Assembly (NCBI GenBank): GCA_026389955.1
Contig: JAPLGY010000486.1
Span: 1-7,147 of the forward strand
Reading direction: 5' to 3'
Length of the DNA: 7,147 nucleotides
DNA from: Caldilinea sp.
GTDB taxonomy: Bacteria; Chloroflexota; Anaerolineae; Caldilineales; Caldilineaceae
The notes beneath the pieces are model-generated. The model was not told the origin of the DNA and made no database searches. It worked only from the letters and a program-made list of their open reading frames with translations. Of this stretch, positions 1 through 6,873 are shown in pieces; position 1 is the stretch's first letter; each line of letters starts with the position of its first letter. The position numbers and the translations under genes were made by a program.

Positions 1-351
1 TAGGGGCGACCCTTGCGGTCGCCCGTGCGGTCGGCCATGGGTATCATCGGGGGCACCCGCCTGTAGGGGTGCCCCTACGCGGTCGCCCGTGCGGTCGGCC
101 ATGGTCTCATCCTGGGTACCCGCCTGTAGGGGCGACCCTTGCGGTCGCCCGCGCGGTCGGTCATGGGTATCATCGGGGGCACCCGCCTGTAGGGGCGACC
201 CTTGCAGTCGCCCGTGCGGTCGGCCATGGGTATCATCGGGGGCACCCGCCTGTAGGGGTGCCCCTACGCGGTCGCCCGTGCGGTCGGTCATGGGTATCAT
301 TGGGGGCACCCGCCTGTAGGGGCGACCCTTGCGGTCGCCCGTGCGGTCGGC
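1..351. repeat. Tandem array of 63-64 bp GC-rich palindromic units
   Basis: Five full units start at 1, 64, 127, 190 and 253, and a truncated sixth runs from 317 to about 351, where the sequence diverges abruptly. Units come in two subtypes. Type A (units 1, 3, 4, 6) carries an 8-bp stem GGGCGACC / GGTCGCCC around the loop CTTGC (4-24 in unit 1); unit 4 has one mismatch in the right arm. Type B (units 2, 5) replaces this with TAGGGG-TG-CCCCTA, another near-perfect hairpin. The rest of each unit is shared and ends GGGGGCACCCGCCTG, with minor changes in unit 2. An A-unit tail can also pair with the head of a following B unit (GGGGCACCC with GGGTGCCCC). The array begins exactly at the window edge, so it probably continues to the left. 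No function is known to me; similar 'GTAGGGGCGACC' palindromes occur in Chloroflexota genomes as dispersed repeats (recollection, not checked). Confidence 0.93.
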
Positions 352-527
352 TAGCAGTTTGTCGAACAGTCCTGAGGGGTGCAAGCAAGAGTCGCAAAAA
401 AGTTAACATAAAATTTATTGTCTGATTTCGGCCTGTCACATCGCACTTTGAAGACCGCTCGACACGTAATTCAAGCGTCACTTTTGCCCATTTTGCGCAA
501 GAATTTGTCGTTTTCTGACCCTGCAAG
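352..527. other. AT-richer non-coding stretch between repeat array and transposase
   Basis: This stretch has a visibly lower GC content than its flanks, especially 391-425 with A and T runs. It separates the repeat array from the transposase reading frame and presumably holds the left end and promoter of the insertion sequence. I looked for a CAGGG-type terminal inverted repeat matching the right end at 1759 and found no convincing copy. I also saw no well-spaced -35/-10 pair: TAAAAT at 409-414 has a poor -35 partner. No coding region is supported here. Confidence 0.5.
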
Positions 528-1744
528 ATGCGTGAATGTCCTGGTTTCAATCTCACTGACAACTCTTGCTGGCACCCTCGCGCAGTGCCACAACAAAGTC
601 CGGTGGCGCCGCCGCTCTTTGGTGACTTGGCGGATCTGCGCCGGGATCACACGCGACGCCACCTGTTGATCGACATCATTGTGATTACCATCTGTGCGGT
701 GCTGGGGGGCGCCGACGATTTTGAAGTCGTGGCCGAGTTTGGGGTGGCGAAAGCGAGTTGGTTGCGCACGTTTCTGACGTTGCCCAACGGGATTCCGGCG
801 CACGACACCTTCTGGCGGGTCTTCCGGGCGCTGGATCCTGTGGCTTTCGAGCGTTGTTTTCGGGCCTGGGTGGCTGCCGTCATCGAGCTGCATCCTGGGC
901 AGGTGATTGCTGTGGATGGCAGAACCCTGCGTCGCGCCCATAACCGCTGTGTGGGCCAGGGGCCGTTGCACTTGGTGAGTGCGTGGGCGACCGCCAATGA
1001 GGTGGTGCTGGGCCAGTTGCGGGTTGACGAGAAAACGAATGAGATCGTGGCCGTGCCGGAATTGATCGAACAACTGATGTGGCCGGTTGTCTGGTCACGA
1101 CCGATGCGCTGAATTGCCAAGTCAAGACCGCTGAGCGCATCGTGGAGAAACAAGGCGACTATCTCCTCGCCTTGAAAGAGAATCAGCCCGCTTTGCTGGG
1201 TGAAGTCGCGGCCCTCTTTGCTGATTTGGCGGCCAGCCACGAGCGTGCCTATGCTTTCAGTACCGACAAGACGGTTGACAGTGGACATGGGCGCCTTGAA
1301 ACCCGGCGCGTGTGGGTCATTGACGACCCCGCAGTGTTGCGCCTGCTCGCCAGCACCGACCGCTGGCCGCAATTGCGCAGCCTCATCAAGGTCGAGAGTC
1401 AACGGCGCCTCACCGCGGGTGACCAACCGCCCACACCAGCTAGCATCGAGACCTGTTATTACATCTCCAGCGCAAAGGGCACAGCGGCTTTCTTCAATCG
1501 GGCCGTGCGCACGCACTGGCGCATCGAAAACTCTGCCCACTGGGTCCTCGATATGGCTTTTCGCGAGGATGAATCCCGCCTCCGCAAAGACAATGGCGCT
1601 GAAAGCATGGCTATGCTGCGGCGGATGGCGCTCAGCCTGCTCAAAAAAGACAAAACTATCAAACTCGGCATCAAGAACAAGCGCCTCAAAGCCACCTGGG
1701 ATCATGACTATCTCGTTCACCTACTCACGCTCATGATGAATTGA
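528..1744 (+). pseudogene. ISAs1-family DDE transposase, broken by a 1-base deletion
   Basis: A transposase that would cut and move its own IS. The 5' frame (528-1112) and 3' frame (1079-1744) together give about 405 residues from 528, or about 380 from the GTG at 603, the latter closer to the family's usual size; neither start has a strong ribosome site. Family hallmarks are present in order: FGDLADLRR...HLLIDI near the N terminus, GADDFEVVAEFG, LPNGIPAHDTFWRVF, the first catalytic Asp in AVDGRTLRR (915-917), GPLHLVSAWA, VDEKTNEI, the second Asp in LVTTDAL (1103-1105), and the Glu in HWRIENSAHW (1526-1528) followed by LDMAFREDESR. The frame breaks at 1074-1081: restoring one G (CTGATGTG to CTGGATGTG) rejoins LIEQL-D-VAGCLVTTDA, which fits the family. 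The frameshift separates the first Asp from the second Asp and Glu, so neither product alone should be active. Programmed slippage is unlikely because no slippery homopolymer is present at the break. Confidence 0.92.
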
Positions 1745-1759
1745 GACGCGATTGCCCTG
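528..1759 (+). mobile_element. ISAs1-family insertion sequence (left end not defined)
   Basis: The element is recognised by its transposase. The probable right terminus is GATTGCCCTG, ending at 1759, 15 bases after the transposase stop codon; read inward it is CAGGGCAATCGC, in keeping with ends that begin CAGGG in this family. The left terminus lies somewhere in about 352-527 but no matching inverted repeat is visible, so the left boundary given here is only the start of the coding frame. No target-site duplication could be found without that boundary. With a frameshifted transposase and no clear left end, the copy is probably not autonomous. Confidence 0.7.
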
Positions 1760-1799
1760 GGTGGAAGGGTATGTCCCAGATTTTCGGCGCGTTGTGTCA

Positions 1800-1869
1800 G
1801 GGCATGCGGTGGGCGGCGTGGCGGCCGGTCAGGCGCCCTGAAACGATCCACGCCGCCCACCGCATGCCC
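1800..1869. repeat. Perfect 22-bp inverted repeat with nested hairpin
   Basis: Arms at 1800-1821 and 1848-1869 are perfect reverse complements (left arm begins GGGCATGCGGTGGG). The 26-base loop holds a second small stem, TCAGG (1829-1833) with CCTGA (1837-1841). It sits between the convergent ends of the transposase (1744) and the ferritin-like gene (1934), a place where a bidirectional terminator would be expected. However, no T-run follows on either strand, so it does not look like a classical intrinsic terminator. It lies outside the inferred IS end at 1759. Confidence 0.85.
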
Positions 1870-1933
1870 GTACAGGTTCCTAGAGCTTGGAACGCACCCG
1901 TATTCCCGGCCTCGCCACCGTCACCGTAGCAAC

Positions 1934-3367
1934 TCACTCATGAAACGACTTCAGATCGCTCCGCACCTCGGCATAGCTGACATCGAAGGCCAGCACCTTG
2001 GGCTCTGGTTCCACGCCCCACCTGGCGCAGGCGGCCCGATAGAGATCGGGCCACCAATTCGCGTGCTTGGTCAGCCCCTGCTCCTTCCAGGAGGCCCAGT
2101 CGCTCACCGCATGTGACCAGCATTGATTGCCGTACGCGAGCGCCTCCTGTTGCGACGGCATATCGCTCACGTACCACTCGCGACCGATGCGGGCGTGGAG
2201 CACTTCGTCGGCCCAGTCGTAGTCCTGGAAGGTCAGCGCGAGCGCATTCCCCGCCTCGGCTGCGACTTCCCACTCGTAGCGCTTGCCTGTCCGGGGCATC
2301 AGGCCCTGCTCAATATACCAGAGCACCGCATGGCGCTGTTTGGGCGTGAGCTTTGTGTTCAAGCCGAGCGACCAGGTAAAGTCGGGGCGCACCAGTCTTG
2401 GCCAGTCAAGGTCCATCGCCACGAAGCCCACTTCACCCATGAGGGCATGGCGCGCCTCATCCCACAACTGGCGCGTCATGTCCAGGTAATATGGCCAGGG
2501 TTTGCCCTCGGTCTGGGCAATGATGCTGGCCATCATTTCGGGCACATCGATCTCGCGCAAGCGCTTGAAGAAGAGCATCAGCACTTTGGGCTGGGCCGGC
2601 AACGACTCGTCGTTGACAAAGGCCTCGGCGTTGACGCCGCGGTTATAGTTGTCGGTGAAGCGTTCATCGCGCCGGGGCACCAGATCATAGACAAAAGGCG
2701 TGGCAGAGAAGCTGGGCGCCAGGTTCACCGGCACAGGCGCCACGGCGCCGTCGAGATCACCGGCAGCCGCCAGGCAGTCGTCCAGCAGCGCCGACCAGTC
2801 TGCCAACCGCTGCGCCGCAGCGTCATCCACCAACGCCGCGACCGCCTGCTCCCCATAGCGAACCAGGTCCTCCAGCTCGACCAGCGCCAGGCGGCAAAAG
2901 CGCACAGTCGGTGCGTCGGCCAGGTGATTGGTGGTGGCCAGATGCCGGCGAATCCCGGCCGTCAAGGCGGGGATTGCCTTGCCGTAGATGCCCAGCACGA
3001 GCTCCGCGGCGCCAGGCGCGGCCAGCAACTCGTCGAAGAAAAGCTGCAGCGCGGCATCTGGAATTTCTTCCAGCCCCAGGGGTGGCTGGCGCATTTCGGC
3101 CACGCGCGTGCGCAGGGCGGCGACGTGCTCCGCGCAGATGTAGGCATGGAGGCTGAACGCCATCTTGAGCTCATAGATCGGCTCGGCAGTCAAGCGCTTG
3201 ACCATAATCTCATGGAGCCGTTTGAAAGTGTAGTGATAGCGTTTCAGCCGCCGCACACAGTCGTCTATCCCAAGACCGGGGCGGGTTGCCTCCTCAAGCG
3301 TGCAGAAGCCTGCCAGCATCGGCAGGCCCTTGTAGGGCGCATAATGTGTGTTGTTGCCGTTTTCCAT
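1934..3367 (-). CDS. Ferritin-like (probable di-iron) protein of unknown function
   Basis: This 477-residue protein has no family I can name. The C-terminal half shows a ferritin-like four-helix pattern: Glu277 in EIDVPEMMASII, then E304-A-R-H307 in LWDEARHALMGE, Glu353 in WYIEQGL, and E388-V-L-H391 in YDWADEVLHARIG. The paired ExxH motifs are the usual carboxylate/histidine ligands of di-iron centres. The N-terminal half (about 38-180) is also helical, with YELKMAFSLHAYICAEH (65-81) and LALVELEDLVRYGEQ (160-174), and may be a second, degenerate bundle. A Pro-rich linker lies near 208-225. There is no signal peptide or membrane segment, so it is probably cytoplasmic. The ATG at 3367 is preceded by AGAGAGGA with 4 bases of spacing. 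It is the last gene of the run, 99 bases after GH127. Oxidase, oxygenase, or iron- or aldehyde-handling roles are all possible, and none is shown by the sequence. Confidence 0.75.
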   Translation of the reverse strand: MENGNNTHYAPYKGLPMLAGFCTLEEATRPGLGIDDCVRRLKRYHYTFKRLHEIMVKRLTAEPIYELKMAFSLHAYICAEHVAALRTRVAEMRQPPLGLEEIPDAALQLFFDELLAAPGAAELVLGIYGKAIPALTAGIRRHLATTNHLADAPTVRFCRLALVELEDLVRYGEQAVAALVDDAAAQRLADWSALLDDCLAAAGDLDGAVAPVPVNLAPSFSATPFVYDLVPRRDERFTDNYNRGVNAEAFVNDESLPAQPKVLMLFFKRLREIDVPEMMASIIAQTEGKPWPYYLDMTRQLWDEARHALMGEVGFVAMDLDWPRLVRPDFTWSLGLNTKLTPKQRHAVLWYIEQGLMPRTGKRYEWEVAAEAGNALALTFQDYDWADEVLHARIGREWYVSDMPSQQEALAYGNQCWSHAVSDWASWKEQGLTKHANWWPDLYRAACARWGVEPEPKVLAFDVSYAEVRSDLKSFHE

Positions 3368-3419
3368 GGATTCCTCTCTCTATCTTCAGTATACAATCTG
3401 AGAAAAGTGGCCCAGAAAT

Positions 3420-3447
3420 CGAGTTTCGCCGAGAAACTCGGTTTCTC
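3420..3447. repeat. Overlapping alternative hairpins in the GH127-ferritin-like gap
   Basis: In the 99-base gap between the GH127 stop and the next start, CGAGTTTC (3420-3427) pairs with GAAACTCG (3433-3440) around a 5-base loop. GAGAAAC (3431-3437) can instead pair with GTTTCTC (3441-3447) around TCG. The two stems share bases and exclude each other. No clear T-run follows on the - strand, so termination is uncertain. It could be an attenuator, an mRNA-stability element, or a dispersed repeat. Confidence 0.55.
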
Positions 3448-3466
3448 CCCATCTCTCGCCCTGACC

Positions 3467-5428
3467 TCAGGCTGGCATCACGACGGCCTGGCGCGGCAGG
3501 GTGCTGCGTCTGAGCACGGTGCAGCCCAGCGGCACCAAGGTGTGCTCACCCAACGCGACAGTCACGGGCGGTGCATCCCACGGTGTATCGCCAATTGTGG
3601 CGTGGCGCCGGAACGTGCAGCCCCAGTCGGTCTGGGCTGCATCCAAGATCGGCACGGCATATGCCTGGCGCAGATCCTGGGGGAGCACATCGAAGTCGTG
3701 GAACGCGGGCAAAGGATAGCCCTTGATCGCACACAACGTGTGTTCGATGGGCATGGCGTACTGGAGCGGCCCGCGCCGCACGGTGTATTCGCCGTTGGGG
3801 TTGCAGACGAACTCGAACTGGGTTGCAAAGACAAGCGTGATTTCGTCGCCGGTGCGCCAGTGTTTGCTCAGGCGTAGATAACTACCTGCCTGCCGGATTT
3901 CTGCGCCGGCGGCTGTAACCTGGTAATCTGTGGCCCAGGAGGGCAGACGCAGGAGCAAGGCAAATGCGCCGGCGTCTGCCTGGCGGATGACAAACCGGAT
4001 CTCTTCCGTGAATGGATAGTCCGTCTGTTCTTCGATCACAACCGTTCTGCCCCCCACCTGTGTGGTCAGCGCGCAGGGGCCATACAGGTGGGCCACGAGG
4101 GCATCCTCCGTGGTGCTGCGCAGCCACATGCGGCTGACATAGTGGGGCATAAAACGGACCGCATTGGGGTTGCAGCAGACGGCGACATCCTCGTGCGTCG
4201 GCGAGTATTTGAATCTGCCAGCATGCTGCCAGTGACGCTCTGGGCTGTCCTGCCACAGCGCAGCCAAGGTTGGGGAGAACTGGTAGAGATCGGCGCTGTA
4301 GGTGTCCAGATCTTCTGCCAGCGCGCGGAAACGGTTCTCCTTGGACATGTAACAGATTGCGGTGCCGTTGGCCAGCCGGGCGCCTTGCCCGGCATTGAGC
4401 GCAATGTTCTCGGCCCAGTCACTGTAGCCAGCTACCCCAAACTTCTCTGTGGCGCTCAAGAGGCTGTTCATCAGCTCGAACATGGTGCAGTATTCATAGC
4501 CCACGTCGGGGAGTGGCAGGCCTTGAATATCCTCGTCACCGATGAGCGCGCCGCTGGGTACGATGTAGCGAATCAACTTGCGAAACGTGTGGGCAACGCC
4601 TTGCGCAGTGTATTCGTCGCCAGTGACAAACGCAGACCAGAGGAGCGCCCGCAGGTGCTCGGCGGAGTGGGCTGCGTGACCGCGCAAGCCGAGTCCACGG
4701 TTGTGAAGGTGTTCCAGCTTCAGGTCATCGTTCTTGAAATGGCCAGGGACGCTGCAATAGTCGTGGTAGAGCCAGACGCCAAAGTCGCGGTAGGCGTCAT
4801 TGCCGGTGATGGTGTACAACCACTCCGTGACGTCGACAAACATCAAGCCGTGGGTCATACCGGTCAGATAGAGGTAGCCTTGTTGCGGGTCGATTACAAA
4901 ATAGCGGTGATGGGGTCCATACTGGGCCATGGTCAACTGCGCCGCGCGTTCGGCCGCCGTCAGCGATGAGGCGTCGCCAGCCAGCTCATAATGGGCAAGC
5001 AAGGCCAGCAGCGCCCGGCTCTGTCCCCACAACTCGCCATTCTCGCCCGGCGGATGGCGGTAGCGCGTCTCTTGGCGATAGATGCCGATATAACCGTCTT
5101 CATCCTGTGTCGCCTTCAGCTCTGCGATCAGCTGGTCTGCCAGCTGCATACCCGCGGGGTGGCGAGCAAGATAGGCCATTGCCGTCAGCCCGATCAGCCA
5201 GTTGCCGCGTGTCTCGCTGTCCCACCACTGGATTTCGTCGGTGCTGGCACCGATCCGGTTCCGAAAAAGGTCGTTGGCCGCGTGGTCAGTCAGCTGGTGC
5301 AGATGGCCGGCGAAGCCATCCGTCAGGTCGCGCAGCATCTGCGTGCGCATCCACCCAGCCGGCTGCACAGCGCCAAAGCGCAGCGGCCGGAATGGGCCAA
5401 TGCCGTTGTTCATCTGGTCCGTTGGCAT
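3467..5428 (-). CDS. Glycoside hydrolase family 127 (DUF1680), beta-L-arabinofuranosidase-like
   Basis: This 653-residue enzyme is expected to release terminal beta-L-arabinofuranosyl or related sugars from plant glycans. It begins with a short PFRPLRFGAVQPAGWMRTQM segment, followed by an (alpha/alpha)-barrel region with QDEDGYIGIY and GELWGQSRALLALLAHYE, then a beta-sandwich tail with LLLRLPSWA, VRRGPLQYAMPIEH and LVPLGCTVLRR. The family's zinc/nucleophile site is visible: E312-x-C314 in GYEYCTMFEL and the adjacent Cys418-Cys419 in DVAVCCNPNA, matching the Glu, Cys, Cys-Cys set known from HypBA1. Glu299 in LIGDED is a candidate acid/base. The ATG at 5428 is chosen because AGGAGA lies 6 bases upstream; an in-frame GTG at 5449 has no such site. 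No signal peptide is seen, so it is probably intracellular and acts on imported sugar. It starts 24 bases after the chimeric ORF. Some relatives act on other sugars (for example aceric acid), so the exact substrate is open. Confidence 0.9.
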   Translation of the reverse strand: MPTDQMNNGIGPFRPLRFGAVQPAGWMRTQMLRDLTDGFAGHLHQLTDHAANDLFRNRIGASTDEIQWWDSETRGNWLIGLTAMAYLARHPAGMQLADQLIAELKATQDEDGYIGIYRQETRYRHPPGENGELWGQSRALLALLAHYELAGDASSLTAAERAAQLTMAQYGPHHRYFVIDPQQGYLYLTGMTHGLMFVDVTEWLYTITGNDAYRDFGVWLYHDYCSVPGHFKNDDLKLEHLHNRGLGLRGHAAHSAEHLRALLWSAFVTGDEYTAQGVAHTFRKLIRYIVPSGALIGDEDIQGLPLPDVGYEYCTMFELMNSLLSATEKFGVAGYSDWAENIALNAGQGARLANGTAICYMSKENRFRALAEDLDTYSADLYQFSPTLAALWQDSPERHWQHAGRFKYSPTHEDVAVCCNPNAVRFMPHYVSRMWLRSTTEDALVAHLYGPCALTTQVGGRTVVIEEQTDYPFTEEIRFVIRQADAGAFALLLRLPSWATDYQVTAAGAEIRQAGSYLRLSKHWRTGDEITLVFATQFEFVCNPNGEYTVRRGPLQYAMPIEHTLCAIKGYPLPAFHDFDVLPQDLRQAYAVPILDAAQTDWGCTFRRHATIGDTPWDAPPVTVALGEHTLVPLGCTVLRRSTLPRQAVVMPA

Positions 5429-5434
5429 ATGTTG

Positions 5435-5440
5435 TCTCCT
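5435..5440 (-). promoter_or_regulatory. Ribosome binding site deciding the GH127 start
   Basis: AGGAGA on the - strand stands 6 bases before the ATG at 5428. It lies inside any product begun at the in-frame GTG at 5449, which argues against that longer start. Confidence 0.75.
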
Positions 5441-5452
5441 ATTCGTCACGCT

Positions 5453-5983
5453 TCACCCTTCACTCGTTGCTCTTCCATTGGAGAGGCTGGCCAGCGCCCT
5501 GTTTTGCGCATACACATTGGCGTCGGGCGTGGGCATGGGAATCTCGCAGCCGCCAGCGCTGAAAGACCGCGGCCCGCCGATAGCCATACAATGGCGCGTA
5601 GCGTCGTACACCTGTGCCGGTGTGCCTTTGAGGAAGATACGCATCGGGTTGATATTGCCGCAGAACGAAACCTTGATGCCGCGGTCGGCGGCCTTGGCGA
5701 TGAACTCGTTCAGGCCGGGCTGCACCTGCACGGTGATCCAGGTGGGGCTGCCCCAGTCGTGCTGGTTCCACTCCGGGTAGAGGGTCCAATGGGCCGCCGG
5801 CTCCTGCGCGATCAGATGGGGATATGCGTCGATGCGCACGGCGTTGTAACCGCGCGCCTTCAGTTCGTCGAGGGCCAGGTCCCAGTCTTCGTAGCCCGCG
5901 CCGGGCCAACGGCGCTCGAGCCACGAGAAGTCCCACATGGTAATGGCGTAAGGCGTCTTGGCGTTCAGTACTGAAGCAGCCAT
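5453..5983 (-). CDS. Chimeric ORF: cellulase-like N-part fused to uroporphyrinogen-decarboxylase-family C-part
   Basis: This 176-residue ORF joins pieces of two unrelated families. Residues about 8-105 resemble the start of a cellulase-like TIM-barrel protein: AITMWDFSWLERRWPG, GYEDWDLALDELKARGYNAVRIDAYPH, and LNEFIAKAADRGIKV. Residues about 108-166 resemble the end of uroporphyrinogen-decarboxylase/corrinoid methyltransferase-type proteins: CGNINPMRIFLKGTPAQV, then SAGGCEIPMPTPDANV. The join lies near 5660-5672. Both parents are normally about 300 residues or more, so the barrel lacks its catalytic C-terminal strands and the decarboxylase-type fold lacks nearly everything before its last segment. 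A stable active enzyme is unlikely, and it is best seen as a deletion fusion that stayed in frame. An ATG at 5989 overlaps the permease stop (ATGA), but the AAAGG at 5990-5994 is ideally spaced from the ATG at 5983, which I chose. Family assignments rest on motif recognition by eye. Confidence 0.75.
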   Translation of the reverse strand: MAASVLNAKTPYAITMWDFSWLERRWPGAGYEDWDLALDELKARGYNAVRIDAYPHLIAQEPAAHWTLYPEWNQHDWGSPTWITVQVQPGLNEFIAKAADRGIKVSFCGNINPMRIFLKGTPAQVYDATRHCMAIGGPRSFSAGGCEIPMPTPDANVYAQNRALASLSNGRATSEG

Positions 5984-5985
5984 GG

Positions 5986-6807
5986 TCATCCTTTCACGCT
6001 GCCGAGTGTGATGCCTTCGATGAAACTACGTTGGGCAAGTGCGAATACGATCAGAATCGGGAGCACCGTCATGACCGTGGCGGCCATGACGATATTCCAG
6101 CGGGCGATGCCAAAGCCTTCACTGAAGAGGGCAAGCCCCAATGGCAGGGTTCGCTTTGGCGCATCTTCGATGACGATGAGCGGCCAGAGAAAATCGTTCC
6201 AGTAGTGCATGAAGATGAACACGCCCAACGCGGCCAACGCCGGCTTGGAAATGGGCAGGACGATGCGCAGAAAAATCGCCATCTCCGACGCACCGTCGAT
6301 GCGGGCGGCATCCAGCATCTCCGTCGGTATGCTTTTCTTGTTCTGGCGCATGAGAAAAATCCCCCATGCCGTCACCAGCCCAGGAATGATCAGGGCCCAG
6401 TGCGAATCGTAGATGCCCATGGCACGCACGATGAGAAAGAGGGGACGGCCACGAAAATCGAACTTCGCGAAAATGTACCCGGCGAGGGAACTGGTAAACA
6501 GGGCGCCGACGGTCACAACCACAGACACGGTGACGCTGTTGCGCAGGTAGGCGAAAAAGTCGATCCGGGTGACGACTTCGAAGTAGTTCTGCAGTCCCAC
6601 CGAATTCATCGGGTAGAGTGAAGGTGGATACGCGCGTGTCTCGGCGACCGTCTTCAGCGACGTGATGAACATATAGTAGAACGGGAAAAGAATCACGATC
6701 AGCAGAAAAATGGCAAAGCCGTTCCGCAGCAGTGCGAATAGAAAATCGCCTGCGCCTCCCGACGATGCTTTTTGGGCATGAGAATTCTCAATCGGTGTCG
6801 TCGTCAT
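5986..6807 (-). CDS. MalG-type (CUT1) sugar ABC transporter permease with internal deletion
   Basis: Inner-membrane permease subunit of a carbohydrate importer, 273 residues. The N-terminal membrane segment is at about 28-50 (FAIFLLIVILFPFYYMFITSLK), the second at about 92-116, then ones at about 136-155, 189-212 and 238-260. The cytoplasmic EAA loop that contacts the ATPase is intact: EMLDAARIDGASEMAIFLRIVLPISKPALA (163-192). Compared with the family, about 20 residues are missing between FRGRPLF (118-124) and VRAMGIYDSHWALIIPG (127-143), where a segment of the kind LILATMMIP...TLIPLYLI normally forms a membrane helix. The loss keeps the frame but removes roughly one helix, which would put the EAA loop on the wrong side or unfold the subunit. 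The start at 6807 has GAGGA (6814-6818) 6 bases upstream. It follows the MalF-type gene by 127 bases. The substrate cannot be read from the permease alone. Confidence 0.9.
   Translation of the reverse strand: MTTTPIENSHAQKASSGGAGDFLFALLRNGFAIFLLIVILFPFYYMFITSLKTVAETRAYPPSLYPMNSVGLQNYFEVVTRIDFFAYLRNSVTVSVVVTVGALFTSSLAGYIFAKFDFRGRPLFLIVRAMGIYDSHWALIIPGLVTAWGIFLMRQNKKSIPTEMLDAARIDGASEMAIFLRIVLPISKPALAALGVFIFMHYWNDFLWPLIVIEDAPKRTLPLGLALFSEGFGIARWNIVMAATVMTVLPILIVFALAQRSFIEGITLGSVKG
5990..5994 (-). promoter_or_regulatory. Ribosome binding site inside the permease 3' end
   Basis: AAAGG on the - strand abuts the ATG at 5989 but lies 6 bases from the ATG at 5983, favouring the latter start for the chimeric ORF. 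It sits within the last codons of the permease gene, so the two are probably translationally coupled. Confidence 0.5.
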
Positions 6808-6873
6808 ATCACGTCCTCACTCGCCACGCCCCATCTGGTATCCAATGAGGGTTCATGGTTTGATTCGCCCTAT

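Noticed and set aside
1..351. CRISPR array
   Set aside because: Whole 63-bp units repeat end to end; there are no unique spacers between short constant repeats.
69..425. Open frames through the repeat array, giving repetitive Gly/Arg/Pro-rich peptides
   Set aside because: The unit length is a multiple of three in most units, so frames stay open by chance in several frames at once. The peptides simply mirror the DNA repeat and have no start signal or family.
352..527. Left terminal inverted repeat and target duplication of the IS
   Set aside because: I searched by eye for a CAGGGCAATCGC-like sequence and for a duplicate of the bases after 1759. Nothing convincing was found.
647..1720. Long - strand open frame (357 codons) opposite the transposase
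   Set aside because: It is the shadow of the transposase, whose family motifs are clear on the + strand.
1741..1929. Small + strand open frame after the transposase (62 codons)
   Set aside because: It runs through the IS end and the 22-bp inverted repeat, has no family signal, and its content follows from the palindrome.
2123..3877. Long + strand open frame (584 codons) opposite the ferritin-like gene and the end of GH127
   Set aside because: It is antisense to two genes with recognisable or gene-like protein sequence and crosses their gap. High GC leaves antisense frames open, and its translation shows no motif.
4088..4969. + strand open frame opposite GH127
   Set aside because: It is the shadow of a well-supported enzyme gene, with no recognisable product.
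5429..5449. GTG start at 5449 for GH127
   Set aside because: It has no suitable ribosome site, whereas the ATG at 5428 has AGGAGA at ideal spacing.
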